Source: Deltaproteobacteria bacterium
Lineage (GTDB): Bacteria; Myxococcota_A; UBA9042; PHBI01
Assembly (NCBI GenBank): GCA_020632715.1
Contig: JACKFA010000002.1
Span: 1,230,501 to 1,294,500 of the forward strand
Reading direction: 5' to 3'
DNA: 64,000 bases
The notes under the pieces are model-generated. The model made no database searches and was not told the origin of the DNA. It worked only from the letters and a program-made list of their open reading frames with translations. The stretch's first letter is position 1. Every line of letters begins with the position of its first letter. Both the position numbers and the translations under genes were made by a program. Shown here in pieces: positions 28,818 through 38,089 of this stretch.

Positions 28818-28989
28818 CTCGCCTTCCCCATGGCCTGGCGCACGTCGCAGACGCGGACGGGCGCTTCGTCTTGTCGGTGGTGTGCGCGAGACTATCGCGG
28901 CGGACGCGTCGCGCGCTTCACAAAATGTCTCGGTAACCGCCGCGCGCCAACCTCCGTAATCCTGACGTGCCCCTGGAGAGGACCACGCC

Positions 28990-29283
28990 ATGATCGACCT
29001 CCTCGAGCCGTCATCCCCCGCCCGCGCCGCCGCGGTCGCCCCCCTCGCGCTGCCGACCGTCGACGCCGTCGGCGTCGTCCGCTACCCCGACGGCTGGCGC
29101 GCCTCGCCGCGCCCGGCGTCGCCCCTTCGCCGCGCCTTCGCCACGGCCCTGCTCGCGCTCTTCGCTGGCGCCACCATCGTCGGCACCGTCGTGAGCCTCG
29201 GCCGCTACTGCGTCACGACCGACGGCGCCGACGCCAGCGCCCTCCCGCGCGCGGCCTCGTCGGCGCCGACGCCCGCGCCGTAA
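28990..29283 (+). CDS. Small single-pass membrane protein, unknown function
   Basis: 97 residues, preceded by GGAGAGG nine bases before the ATG. A hydrophobic segment (about 52-72, ATALLALFAGATIVGTVVSL) predicts one membrane helix, with a short Ala/Pro-rich tail beyond. No family is recognised. It is divergent from the collagen-like lipoprotein and is the only gene between that and the surface operon. Confidence 0.6.
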   Translation: MIDLLEPSSPARAAAVAPLALPTVDAVGVVRYPDGWRASPRPASPLRRAFATALLALFAGATIVGTVVSLGRYCVTTDGADASALPRAASSAPTPAP

Positions 29284-29456
29284 CGCGCGTCGGGCTCTGA
29301 TACGCCCGGGAATTGCGTCCGCGGCGAGTTTCACGGCCCCAGGGGCGACGAGCGCGCGGCCATCGCCGTGATCGTCCCTCGGCCGCCTCCGGTGCCGCCG
29401 CGCTGACGATCCGGCCCCGTTGACACGCTCGCGCGCTACCTCGCATCCTCGGGAAC

Positions 29457-31694
29457 ATGACCCGAGCTCCATCTCTCGCACTCCTCGCCGCGCTGGCGCT
29501 CTGCGGCTGTCCGTCGAGCGGAGGCCACGGCGGCGCCGACGCCGATGGCGCCGCGGACGCGACCTCCGACGCGGCGGCCGATGACGCCTCCGACGCCGTC
29601 GACACCGAGCCCGACGGCGTCAGCGACGACGCCAGCCCGAGCCCCGACGCGACCGCGCCCGACGACACCGTGGGGGCCCCGAACGGCCCCTCCGTGACGG
29701 CCGTCACCCCGGTGACCGCTTCCTTCCGCGGCGGCGCCGCGCTCACCCTGGCGGGCGCCGGCCTCGACACCGTCACCGCCGTGACCATCGGGGGCGAGCC
29801 GGCGGACATCACCGCGCAGGACCCCGCCTCGCTCACCGTGACGGCGCCTGCCGCGCCGCATGGCGGTCCGGCCGCGATCGTGCTCGAGTCGCCCTCCGGC
29901 GGCGCGCGCTTCACGGGCTTCGCCTACCTGGGCATCGCCCCCCCGGCGCTGCGCTTCGTCGAGCTCCCTGAGATCGCCACCGCCGCCGCGGGCGACCGGC
30001 TCGTCCCGCTCCTCGGCGCCGCGTCGGGGCCCCGCGTCGCCGTCCTCGGCGGCGCCGCGCTCGACGTCTTCGACCTCTCGGGCGACGGCCTCGCGCCCGC
30101 CTTCGCCCTCGAGACCGCCCCGGTCGGGCTCCGCGCCGCCTGCGCGGCCGACCTCGACGGTGACGGCGACGACGACCTCTACGTCGCCGCCGACGTGGGC
30201 GCCGGCGTCTGGCTGCACGACGCGGGCGGCCTCGCCGTGCCCGCGAGCGGCCCCGCGGTCGTCGCCTCGCGCGCCCTCTGCGCCGACTTCACCGGCGACG
30301 GCCACCCGGACGTCCTCCTCGCGCTCGCCCCCGCCGATGGTCTGCCGGCGCTGCGCCTCCTCGTGAACGACGGCGCGGGCGCGCTCTCCGCCGCCGCCGC
30401 GGGCCGCTCGCTCACCGAGGCCGTCACGGGCCTCGCCGCCGGCGACATCGACGGTGACGGCCACCGCGACGTGCTCGTCGCGCGCGCCGCGCTCCCGCCG
30501 CGCCTCCTCCTCGGCGATGGCGCCGGCGGCTTCGCCGACGCCCCCGCGGGGAGCCTCCCGGCGGGCGGCGACGGCGCGCTCGTCGCGCTCGGCGACCTCG
30601 ACGGCGACGGCGCCCCCGACGCGGTCCTCGTCACCGCGAGCGGGGTCCTGCTCTGGAAGAACGGCGGCGGCCGGCTCGCGGACCACTCGGGGCTCGCGCA
30701 GGGGCTCACGGTCGCGGGCGCCTCGGCCGTGGCCCTCGAGGACGTCGACCGCGACGGCGCGCTCGACGTGCTCGTGAGCGCGTCGTCGGGGGCGCGCGTC
30801 CTCCGGAACGACGGCCACGGGCGCCTCTTCGACTACAGCGACGCGCTCCTCCCGTGGCCCGGTCGCGCGAAGGTGCAGCGCGTGGTGGCGGTCGACGCCG
30901 ACGGCGACGGGGATCCCGACCTCGTCGCGGCGCGCCCGGGCGACGCGGGCCCGACGTTCCTCCGCGCGTGGGACCCGGTGCCCTATCGCGACCCCGATCT
31001 CGACGGGATCCCCGACGAGCTCGACGGCTGCCCCGACGACGCCAACGCCGACCAGAAGAACCACGACCGCTGGCACTTCCGCTGCGAGACCCCCGCCGAG
31101 TGCGCGGCGGCGACCGGCTGCTCGCTCCGGGTCGACGCGGAGCGCGGGCGCGCCTACCTCGTCTGCCACCAGGCGGTCGAGCACGCCGCCGCCGTCGCGC
31201 GCTGCGAGGCCCTCGGCGCCTCGCTCTTCGTCATCGACGACGAGGCCGAGCTCGCGTTCCTGAAGTCGTCGCTCGAGGCCGGCCGCTACTGGATGGGGGT
31301 GAGCGATCTCGCCGAGGAGGGGGTGTTCCTGACCGACGCCGGCGACCCCGCGCCGTTCTTCCTCTGGGGCACGAACCAGCCCGACGACGCCGGCGGCAAC
31401 GAGGACTGCGTGGAGCTCATCGCGAACGATCCGCAGAACCCCTACTTCAACGACCTCCCGTGCGCCGGCTACTCGGTCGGCCTCATCTGCGAGGACCGGA
31501 TCGAGGTGCCGGTGCCCGACCCGCAGGACGCCTGCGACGTGTGCCCGGGGGTCTGGGACCCGACCCAGGCCGACACCGACGGCGACGGGCGCGGCGACGC
31601 GTGCGACGTCTGCCCGACCGTCCCCGACCCCGACCAGCTCGACAGCGACCACGACGGCGTCGGCGACGCCTGCGCCCCGGAGCCCGGGGAGTGA
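29457..31694 (+). CDS. Lipoprotein with TIG, FG-GAP, C-type lectin and thrombospondin-3 repeats
   Basis: 745 residues. Lipobox ALALCGC is followed by an Asp/Ala-rich linker and a TIG/IPT domain (about 80-165; TPVTASFRGGAALTLAG). FG-GAP/VCBS repeats follow (about 165-500; DLDGDGDDD, DIDGDGHRD, DVDRDGALD). A C-type-lectin-like domain spans about 564-680, with WMGVSD, the QPDD sugar/Ca motif near 641, GNEDCVEL, FNDLPC and ICED. Two thrombospondin type-3 Ca repeats (DTDGDGRGDACD) close the protein. This is an extracellular adhesin or carbohydrate-binding design. It is the first gene of a four-gene operon whose starts and stops overlap. TTGACA lies 37 bp upstream (29420-29425), but no convincing -10 box follows it. 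Confidence 0.85.
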   Translation: MTRAPSLALLAALALCGCPSSGGHGGADADGAADATSDAAADDASDAVDTEPDGVSDDASPSPDATAPDDTVGAPNGPSVTAVTPVTASFRGGAALTLAGAGLDTVTAVTIGGEPADITAQDPASLTVTAPAAPHGGPAAIVLESPSGGARFTGFAYLGIAPPALRFVELPEIATAAAGDRLVPLLGAASGPRVAVLGGAALDVFDLSGDGLAPAFALETAPVGLRAACAADLDGDGDDDLYVAADVGAGVWLHDAGGLAVPASGPAVVASRALCADFTGDGHPDVLLALAPADGLPALRLLVNDGAGALSAAAAGRSLTEAVTGLAAGDIDGDGHRDVLVARAALPPRLLLGDGAGGFADAPAGSLPAGGDGALVALGDLDGDGAPDAVLVTASGVLLWKNGGGRLADHSGLAQGLTVAGASAVALEDVDRDGALDVLVSASSGARVLRNDGHGRLFDYSDALLPWPGRAKVQRVVAVDADGDGDPDLVAARPGDAGPTFLRAWDPVPYRDPDLDGIPDELDGCPDDANADQKNHDRWHFRCETPAECAAATGCSLRVDAERGRAYLVCHQAVEHAAAVARCEALGASLFVIDDEAELAFLKSSLEAGRYWMGVSDLAEEGVFLTDAGDPAPFFLWGTNQPDDAGGNEDCVELIANDPQNPYFNDLPCAGYSVGLICEDRIEVPVPDPQDACDVCPGVWDPTQADTDGDGRGDACDVCPTVPDPDQLDSDHDGVGDACAPEPGE

Positions 31695-33820
31695 GCGGCG
31701 CGCGCGGGTCGGCCCGCCTCACGCTCCTCGGCCTCCTCGCCGGCGGCCTCGCGCTCGGCGCGTGCTCCTGCTACGGCGGCAGCGGGCGCGGTGGCGGTGA
31801 CGTGGACGGCGTCCTCGTGGTCGACGTCCCCGACGGCGCGGACCCCGACGTCGAGGGCGACGGGACGAGCGCGGCGGACGGGCAGGGGGGCGACGACCTC
31901 GGCGGCGACGCGGTCGTCGCCGACGCCGACGCGGCGACGGTGGACGCGGCGTTGTTCGGCGTCAGCCCGGGCCGGATCACGGCGCGCGGGGGCGTCGAGC
32001 TCACGCTCCGGGGTCGCGGCTTCGCCGAGCCCGTCACGGTGGCGATCGACGGCGTCCCGGCCGAGGTGCTCGAGGTCCTGCCCGAGCGGGTGACGGCGCG
32101 CTCGCCGCGGCTCGTGGCGGGCCCGGCCGACGTCGCCGTCACGGTCGGCGGCGTGGCGCTGCCGCCCCTCGTCGCGGCCATCACGGTGGACCCGCTCGCG
32201 CTCTCGTGGGTCACGGCGTCGCCCGACACGACGGCCGCGTTCGGGGATGGCCCGGTCACGGCGGTCGTCGCGTACGACTTCGACGCCGACGGCGATCTCG
32301 ACCTCGTCGCGGGCACGGACGACGGCCTGCGCGTGCTCCTGAACGACGGCGCCGGGCGCCTCGCGCGCCTCGAGCGCGTCGACCCCGACTCGGGCGTCAT
32401 CGCGGCCGTCGCGCCAGGCGGCCGGGCGCCGGTGCGCGCGCTCGCCGTCCGCGACCTCGACGGCGACGGCCAGGGCGAGCTCCTCGTCGGCACGGGCGCC
32501 GGGCGCGACCTCGTCCTGCACGGCGGCCTCACCGGGCTCGAGCCGGCCGGCTCGGCCCCCGTCCGCGACGGCGTCACCGAGGCCATCGCGACCGGCGACT
32601 TCGACGGCGACGGCGACGTCGACGCGGCGCTCCTCGTGCGCTCGGCTCCGGGCGGCGACCGCGGCCTCCTGTTGCTCCTCGGCGACGGGCGGGGCGGGCT
32701 CGCCATCGATCCGGCGAGCGCGCCGCCGGCCGCCGCCGAGCACGCCGTGGGGAGCGCGTCGTCGACCGACCCGGACGCGACGCTCGCCTTCACGCGGCGC
32801 CCGAGCGAGAGCGGCGAGCGCGGCGAGGCCTACGCGACGTGGACGCTCCAGCTCGCGGAGGCGACGGCGCTCTTCACGGTCCCGACGAGCCTCGACGAGG
32901 TCCCCGCGAGCTTCTCGGTGCGCCTCCGGCGCGACGGCGGCGAGGCGGACGTGCGGCCGCGCGTGGTCGACGCGACCGGCGCCGCGTTCGTCGGCCCGGC
33001 GCTGACCATCGGCACCTTCTACGTGACGCTCCGGACGGCCCCGGTGGCGGGCTGGACGCGCGTCGGCGAGGGCGAGGGCGGCCCGGTGGCGCCGATCACG
33101 GCGTTCTCGCTGCTCGTCGAGCCGAAGGGCGGCGAGCCGCCGCTCGAGGGCGGCCTCATCGTCGACGAGATCGTCGCGGAGCCCGGGAGCGGGCTCATGG
33201 TGGTGGTCGTGGCGACGTTCGACGAGCGCGCGCCGCGGCTGTCCTGGCCGGACGCGCGGGGGCTCCTCGCGGGGGAGCTCGACGGTGACGCGGCGGCGGA
33301 CCTCGTCGTGCTGCGGGCGGGAGCCCCGGCGCTGCTCGGCACCTACGGTGGCGTCGCGGGGCTCTTCGCGCCCGCGGCCGTGGGCGTCGGGGCGAGCGGG
33401 CCGTTCGCGGCCGGGGCGCTCCTCGACGCCGACGGGGACGGCGCGCTCGACATGGTGCTCGTCTCGGCGGCGCAGGACCGGCTCGTGGTCGGCGACGGGT
33501 GGGGGCGCTTCATCGACGCGACGCTCGGGGCGATGCCGGTCGACGCCGCCGACGGCGCCGCGATCGCGGCGGTCGACCTCGACCTCGACGGCGCTCCGGA
33601 CGTGGTGATCGGCAACCGCGGCGGCAGCGACCGGCTCTACATGGGGCGCGGCGACGGGCGCTTCACCGACCTCACGCCGAGCTTCGGTTTCGATCGGGTC
33701 GAGACCGCGGCCGTCGTGGTCGCCGACCTCGACGGCGACGGGGACGACGACGTCGTGTCGATCCCCGTCGAGCCGTCGGCGCGCGTGGTGGTACGCTTCG
33801 CGGAGGAGGTGGCGCCATGA
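31691..33820 (+). CDS. TIG/FG-GAP repeat lipoprotein
   Basis: A 709-residue lipoprotein. GTG start 31691 overlaps the previous stop (GTGA), with GGAG upstream and the lipobox ALGAC at about residue 25. An acidic linker leads to a TIG domain (about 90-175; ISPGRITARGGVELTLRG type). FG-GAP loops follow (DFDADGDLDL, DLDGDGQGEL, DFDGDGDVDA and, near the C-terminus, DLDGDGDDDV). Between them is a beta-rich insert of about 150 residues (about 350-510). The domain logic is that of the preceding gene without lectin or TSP3 parts, so the two are probably paralogous surface partners. Confidence 0.82.
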   Translation: MSGARGSARLTLLGLLAGGLALGACSCYGGSGRGGGDVDGVLVVDVPDGADPDVEGDGTSAADGQGGDDLGGDAVVADADAATVDAALFGVSPGRITARGGVELTLRGRGFAEPVTVAIDGVPAEVLEVLPERVTARSPRLVAGPADVAVTVGGVALPPLVAAITVDPLALSWVTASPDTTAAFGDGPVTAVVAYDFDADGDLDLVAGTDDGLRVLLNDGAGRLARLERVDPDSGVIAAVAPGGRAPVRALAVRDLDGDGQGELLVGTGAGRDLVLHGGLTGLEPAGSAPVRDGVTEAIATGDFDGDGDVDAALLVRSAPGGDRGLLLLLGDGRGGLAIDPASAPPAAAEHAVGSASSTDPDATLAFTRRPSESGERGEAYATWTLQLAEATALFTVPTSLDEVPASFSVRLRRDGGEADVRPRVVDATGAAFVGPALTIGTFYVTLRTAPVAGWTRVGEGEGGPVAPITAFSLLVEPKGGEPPLEGGLIVDEIVAEPGSGLMVVVVATFDERAPRLSWPDARGLLAGELDGDAAADLVVLRAGAPALLGTYGGVAGLFAPAAVGVGASGPFAAGALLDADGDGALDMVLVSAAQDRLVVGDGWGRFIDATLGAMPVDAADGAAIAAVDLDLDGAPDVVIGNRGGSDRLYMGRGDGRFTDLTPSFGFDRVETAAVVVADLDGDGDDDVVSIPVEPSARVVVRFAEEVAP

Positions 33821-34812
33821 GACGGACGAGGCTCGGCGACGCGCGACGCGAGGGGCGCCCCGAGGAGCGCACGCGCCGCGCGCCCGGGCTCGCGCTCGCG
33901 CTCGCGCTCTCGACCTCGCTCTCGCTGGGGGCCGCGTGTCAGGGGAGCCCGTCGCCCTCGGCGTCGTCGTCGGCTCCAGGCCCGGCCGTGTCTGCGGCCG
34001 CGCTCTCCGGGCGCCCGCTCGCGCTGGGCGACCGCGAGGTGCTGCTCGACGGGGACGGCGAGCGGCTCTTCATCGGCGTCCTCGAGCCGGCGCCGCCGAA
34101 CGCCGACCCGCCGCTCCGCATGCGGGCGCGCCTGGTCGACGAGGATGGCGAGGCCATCCCGTGGGAGTTCCGCGGCCTCGTCATCGATCGCGTGCGGTTC
34201 ACGCGCGGCGGCGGGGCCCTCATGCTCTCGACCCGCGGGGACCTCTGGTGGGTCGCCCTCCCGCCGAAGGGCGGCGAGGAGGTCATCGACTCCGGCGTCG
34301 TCGGGGCCGTCGGCGCCTCCCTCGACGGCGAGACGCTCGTCTACACGAAGGGTGAGGAGCCGGACCTCGAGGTCTACCGCCTCGCGCCGGACGCGCGCGA
34401 GTCGAAGCGGGTCGCGGAGGGCTTCGCGCCGGCGTGGTCGCCGGGGGTCTCACCCGATGGTCGCGTGGTCTACGTCGTGTCCGGGCGCACGGGCTACCCC
34501 GCGTGGTGGCGCCTCGCGGATGGCGAGGAGCCGGTCCAGCTCACGAACGTCGGCGTGAAGTTCGTGCCCGGCGAGCCGCCGCCGCCGCTCGCGCCCTTCG
34601 CGGCGGGCCTCGGTCCGACGCTCGTCAGCGAGCGCCTCGTGATCTTCGAGGGCCGCGGGGCGGTCCACGTCATGACGACGGACGGGCGGCTCGTGAAGAC
34701 GCTCGCGGACGCGCGGGCCCCGTTCTGGGAGCGCCCGGGCGCGGTCGTCGGCTACCTCGACACCGCGGCCGGCGCCGTCCGCTCGCTCGACCTCGCGGAG
34801 CTCGCGCCGTGA
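33817..34812 (+). CDS. TolB-like beta-propeller lipoprotein
   Basis: 331 residues. A long basic n-region precedes the hydrophobic LALALALSTSLSLGAAC lipobox. The rest resembles a WD40-like/PD40 propeller, with blades of the form SPGVSPDGRVVYVVSGRTG, GASLDGETLVYTKGEEPDLEVYRL and FEGRGAVHVMTTDGRL. Such propellers usually mediate protein-protein contacts in the periplasm or outer membrane. The ATG overlaps the preceding stop (ATGA), with GGAGGAGG just upstream. It is coupled on both sides in the operon. Confidence 0.78.
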   Translation: MRRTRLGDARREGRPEERTRRAPGLALALALSTSLSLGAACQGSPSPSASSSAPGPAVSAAALSGRPLALGDREVLLDGDGERLFIGVLEPAPPNADPPLRMRARLVDEDGEAIPWEFRGLVIDRVRFTRGGGALMLSTRGDLWWVALPPKGGEEVIDSGVVGAVGASLDGETLVYTKGEEPDLEVYRLAPDARESKRVAEGFAPAWSPGVSPDGRVVYVVSGRTGYPAWWRLADGEEPVQLTNVGVKFVPGEPPPPLAPFAAGLGPTLVSERLVIFEGRGAVHVMTTDGRLVKTLADARAPFWERPGAVVGYLDTAAGAVRSLDLAELAP

Positions 34813-36566
34813 GCCGCGCCGGGGTCGGCCTCCGCCTCCTGCTCGCCGTCGTCGCTGGGCTCGTCGTCGTCGCGAGCGCCCCGGACGCGCTCGCCGTGAA
34901 GCACCGCCGCCCCTTCGCGCCCTACATCGGGCTCGGCTACGGCTTCGACAACAACTTCGGCGCCGCGGGCTGCCTCAACTACGCGTGCGCCGGCAGCAAG
35001 TGCTACGACGGCCACACCGGCAGCGACTTCCCGGTCGGGCTCGGCACGGAGGTCCTCGCGGGCGCCCCCGGCGTCGTGGTCGCGGTCAACCAGGGCTGCG
35101 CGGACTACGGCTACTTCGGCAACCCCTGCGGCGGCCGCTGCGGCAACTACGTGCGCCTCCAGCACGCCGACGGCACGCGCACCCTCTTCTGCCACATGAA
35201 GAACGGGTCGATCGTCGTCTCGGTGAACCAGAGCGTCGGGTGCGGGCAGAAGCTCGGGCTGTCGGCGTCGTCGGGGAGCTCGACCGGCTACCACCTGCAC
35301 TTCGGGTGGACCTCCGGCTCGACGCGCGACTCGTTCTCGGGCGGCTGCGCGACGGGCGGGGCGTGGGTCAACCAGGGGTCCTACAGCGGCGCGCCGGGCG
35401 CCGACTGCGAGGTGCAGTGCCAGTGCTCGCCCGGGCAGACGCAGTCGCAGGGCTGCGGGCGCTGCGGGACGCAGACGCGCACCTGCGGCGGCAACTGCCA
35501 GTGGGGCGGCTGGAGCGGCTGCAACGGGCAGGGGCCGTGCTCGCCGGGGCAGTCGGAGTCGCGCGGGTGCTGCGACTGTGGGAGCCAGGCGCGGACGTGC
35601 GCGGGGAACTGCCAGTGGGGCGGCTGGAGCGGCTGCGCCGGGCCGAACCCGGCGGGGGCGCCGGCGTGCGACACGGGCGGCCTCGGGGACTGCGCGGCGG
35701 GCGTCACGCGGTGCGTGTCGGGCTGCCTCACGTGCGTGTCGACGCGCGAGCCGTCGCCGGAGCTCTGCGACGGGCGAGACAACGACTGCGACGGGCCGAC
35801 GGACGAGGGCGCGACCGAGCTCGGCGCGACGCCGCCGCCGTTCGGGGCCGAGCTCGTGGATCTCTCGGCGCCGGCCGCGCTCGCGCCGGGCGAGGTGGCG
35901 AGCGTGTGGGCGCGCTTCAAGAACGTCGGGGCGACGGCGTGGCCGGCGGGGGCGACGTGGCTCGGCGCGACCCCGCTCGAGGGCGCCGGGGCGAGCGGGC
36001 TCTGGGTCGCGGACGGGTGGTCGGCGTGGGACGCGGCGAGCGTCGTCGCGAGCGCCGTGCCGCCGGGCGGCGAGACCGTGGTGAGCTTCCCGATCGCCAT
36101 GCCGGACGGCGCGCCTGCCGCGACGCGGTTCGGGCTCGTGGTCGACGGCGCGCCGGTGACGTGCCCGAGCCCGGCGTTCGAGGTGGCCCCCGTGGCGCTC
36201 GCGGCGGCGCCGCCGCCGAGCGGCGGGAAGCCCTCGTCTGGGGGCGGCGCGGACGCGACGGGCTCTGGCGGCGGCAGCGTCGACGCGACCGGCTCCTCGC
36301 CCGACACGGCCGTCGCGGCGGACACGGAGCCCATGCTGTCGGGTGACGACGGCGAAACCGCCGCGGGCGACGACGTGCCCGCCGGAGACGACGCCGCGAG
36401 CGGGGTCTCCGACGGCGGGGACAGCGCGGCGGGCGGCGGCGCGAGCGCGCGGCGGGACAGCGGCTGCGCCGGTGGCCCGGCGGGTGGGGCGCTCTGGCTC
36501 GGCGCGCTCGCGGTCGGGCTCGGCCTCGCCGGCACGCGGCGGCGACGGGCGTCGGCGCGGGCCTGA
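34809..36566 (+). CDS. M23 (LytM) peptidase with MopE motif, Ig-like domain and MYXO-CTERM tail
   Basis: 585 residues from GTG 34809 (GTGA overlap). Signal peptide to about residue 30. The M23 zinc-peptidase domain has GHTGSDF (His69, Asp73) and YHLHFG (His162, His164), so the metal ligands look complete. Two Cys-rich TSP1-like units (CQWGGWSGC) lie near 215-280. A CDGRDNDCDG MopE-type metal motif is at about 320, and an NBR1-like Ig domain at about 345-460. A Gly/Ser/Asp linker leads to a C-terminal sorting tail (Cys, hydrophobic helix, RRRR) of MYXO-CTERM type. It should cleave peptidoglycan cross-links or peptides at the cell surface, or act as a displayed enzyme of this adhesion-type operon. 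Confidence 0.88.
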   Translation: MSRAGVGLRLLLAVVAGLVVVASAPDALAVKHRRPFAPYIGLGYGFDNNFGAAGCLNYACAGSKCYDGHTGSDFPVGLGTEVLAGAPGVVVAVNQGCADYGYFGNPCGGRCGNYVRLQHADGTRTLFCHMKNGSIVVSVNQSVGCGQKLGLSASSGSSTGYHLHFGWTSGSTRDSFSGGCATGGAWVNQGSYSGAPGADCEVQCQCSPGQTQSQGCGRCGTQTRTCGGNCQWGGWSGCNGQGPCSPGQSESRGCCDCGSQARTCAGNCQWGGWSGCAGPNPAGAPACDTGGLGDCAAGVTRCVSGCLTCVSTREPSPELCDGRDNDCDGPTDEGATELGATPPPFGAELVDLSAPAALAPGEVASVWARFKNVGATAWPAGATWLGATPLEGAGASGLWVADGWSAWDAASVVASAVPPGGETVVSFPIAMPDGAPAATRFGLVVDGAPVTCPSPAFEVAPVALAAAPPPSGGKPSSGGGADATGSGGGSVDATGSSPDTAVAADTEPMLSGDDGETAAGDDVPAGDDAASGVSDGGDSAAGGGASARRDSGCAGGPAGGALWLGALAVGLGLAGTRRRRASARA

Positions 36567-36728
36567 TTACGGCGCGCAAGCAGCCGGAGCCGTTCACCGC
36601 CGGCCTCCTCCCCGCCTGCCGTCGTCGTCGATGCTCGGTGCACCTCGAGGTGCACCTCCGCTCTCCTCCTAGGCAGACGGGGAGGATACTCGACGGCGAC
36701 CGGGCTCCAGCCACTCGTGCGCCGTAAT
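36566..36728. repeat. 163-bp imperfect palindromic element
   Basis: The two halves are inverted copies about a centre at 36646/36647. The core (36637-36656) is a perfect 20-bp palindrome, GGTGCACCTC plus its complement. The outer ends ATTACGGCGC and GCGCCGTAAT (36566-36575, 36719-36728) are perfect complements, with about 20 of 26 positions matching at each end. An inner block CCTCCCCGCCTGCC pairs 13/14 with its partner. The left end overlaps the last base of the peptidase stop. It could fold into a very long RNA hairpin (operon terminator or processing site) or be a small MITE/REP-like element. Confidence 0.7.
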
Positions 36729-36910
36729 GAGTCCCAATGCCCCAGCGCGTTCGCGGCAGAATGCCGCGGTGATCGCGGGGCACCGAGGCGCGACCACGCG
36801 GGGGATCGACGCGCGACCGCGGCGCAGGCGGCGCTGCCCGTCCGTGGTACGCGGGCTGCAAAGGCCCCGGGCGTTGGCGGCACGTTGCCCCACGACGCCC
36901 CGAGGACGCC
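36729..36910 (+). other. Intergenic region before the outer-membrane-type protein
   Basis: No gene. A tight hairpin CGCGGCA-GAA-TGCCGCG (36752-36768) and a sigma-54-type promoter (36845-36860) are the only structure I can support. Confidence 0.5.
36845..36860 (+). promoter_or_regulatory. Candidate sigma-54 promoter
   Basis: TGGTAC-GCGGG-CTGCA has GG (36846-36847) and GC (36858-36859) ten bases apart, with two mismatches to the extended consensus. The predicted start is about 36871, 40 nt before the ATG at 36911. Confidence 0.5.
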
Positions 36911-37414
36911 ATGCGCAGCGCGCCACCCGTCATCCTGCTCGCCTCCCTGCTCGCCGTGAGCGTGTTCGCCGCGGCCGGTGCCGGCTGCGGCACCGTCACC
37001 GCCGACGTCGGGTACGCGGCCCCGGTCGACGGCCAGCCCACGGGCGGCCGCGCGGCGGTCGATCTCCGCGTCTCGACGGGCGGCCTCGTCGCGTTCGGCG
37101 TCGCGGCGCACAGCACGTTCGCCTCGAACCTGCAGACCGTCGCCTTCTCCCCGGAGCTGACGGTCGGGGTCGAGCTCGGCGGCGTCTACGTCGGCGCCCG
37201 TGGCGGCGTGCGGCTCCTCCAGCTCGAGCGCTACGACGACGACTGGAGCGTCGCGTCGCTGTCGCCCTACGGCGGCCCCCTCGTGGGCTTCCCGGTGAAC
37301 GACCACGTCCGCTTCGTGCTCTCGGCGACCGCCGAGTACGAGCGGCACGGCGGCGCCCCCGAGCGCGACGGCCTCCTCCTCGGAGGCGAGGCCGGCGTGG
37401 CCCTCCACTTCTGA
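36911..37414 (+). CDS. Small envelope protein, probable outer-membrane beta-barrel
   Basis: 167 residues with a cleavable or lipoprotein-type signal (AAGAGC at about 26). The rest alternates polar and hydrophobic residues (LRVSTGGLVAFGVAAHSTF, GGVYVGARGGVRLLQL) and ends in a C-terminal Phe (GVALHF), all features of small beta-barrels. No family is recognised. If the Cys is lipidated it would be a lipoprotein instead. It stands alone between the palindromic element and another barrel-like gene. Confidence 0.65.
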   Translation: MRSAPPVILLASLLAVSVFAAAGAGCGTVTADVGYAAPVDGQPTGGRAAVDLRVSTGGLVAFGVAAHSTFASNLQTVAFSPELTVGVELGGVYVGARGGVRLLQLERYDDDWSVASLSPYGGPLVGFPVNDHVRFVLSATAEYERHGGAPERDGLLLGGEAGVALHF

Positions 37415-37502
37415 CCCGAACCCGCCTCACGGTGAGGCGAAACGCGCCCCCCGGCCGGGGCGACCGACCCCGAGAGGGGCAAAAGTAGCCCAGGAGACGA
37501 CG

Positions 37503-38015
37503 ATGAAGCTCGCCCGCAACCTCTTCGCCACCGCCTCGCTCGCGGCCGCCCTCGGTCTCGTGCTCGTCGCCACGGCCGCGGCCCCCGCCGCAGCCGCCGA
37601 GACCGTCTATGTGCACGACGCGCACCCGGACGGCTGGTCCATCGGCCTCGGGCTCGGCGACCCCTCCGGCCTCGACGTGAAGTACTGGCACAACGACGTG
37701 TCCGGCTTCGACTTCGGGATGGGCTTCGCGCGGTTCGACAAGGTCTTCTCGATGTACGCCGAGTACGAGCTCGGCCTCGTCGACATCCGCATGGGGCGCG
37801 GCAACCACGGCGTCTTCTACCTCGGCTTCGGCGGCGAAGCGGCGCTCCGCGACCACGCGCCGAAGGCGAGCTTCTACGGCGGCACGCCCATCGGCTTCAC
37901 GATGCGCTTCCGCGCGCCCTGGGACCTGTACGCCGAGTTCCGCCCGCAGGTGCACTTCCACGAGGACCCCGACTTCGTGTTCGGCGGCCAGGTGGGCGCT
38001 CGTTACGTCTTCTGA
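37503..38015 (+). CDS. Small secreted outer-membrane beta-barrel-like protein
   Basis: 170 residues. AGGAGA precedes the ATG. A clear signal peptide ends AAAAAE at about 33. The mature part has amphipathic strands and conserved-looking aromatic/Gly repeats (GWSIGLGLGDPSGLDVKYW, YLGFGGEAAL, GQVGARYVF) and ends in Phe, a classical outer-membrane C-terminus. It resembles the small barrel proteins often annotated only as hypothetical in Myxococcota. Function is unknown. Confidence 0.68.
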   Translation: MKLARNLFATASLAAALGLVLVATAAAPAAAAETVYVHDAHPDGWSIGLGLGDPSGLDVKYWHNDVSGFDFGMGFARFDKVFSMYAEYELGLVDIRMGRGNHGVFYLGFGGEAALRDHAPKASFYGGTPIGFTMRFRAPWDLYAEFRPQVHFHEDPDFVFGGQVGARYVF

Positions 38016-38089
38016 CCGGCGCCTCACACGATCTGACAGACGCCGCGAGGGCGCGCGGCAGGCCGCTGTGAGCGGTGTCGACGCGCCGA

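Noticed and set aside
29420..29448. TTGACA upstream of the lectin lipoprotein as a sigma-70 promoter
   Set aside because: The hexamer is perfect but no acceptable -10 box occurs 16-18 bp later, so it is not listed as a feature.
36850..36885. A second sigma-54-like box, TGGCGGCACGTTGC, before the gene at 36911
   Set aside because: The GG-to-GC spacing is nine, not ten, and the site at 36845 has the right spacing.
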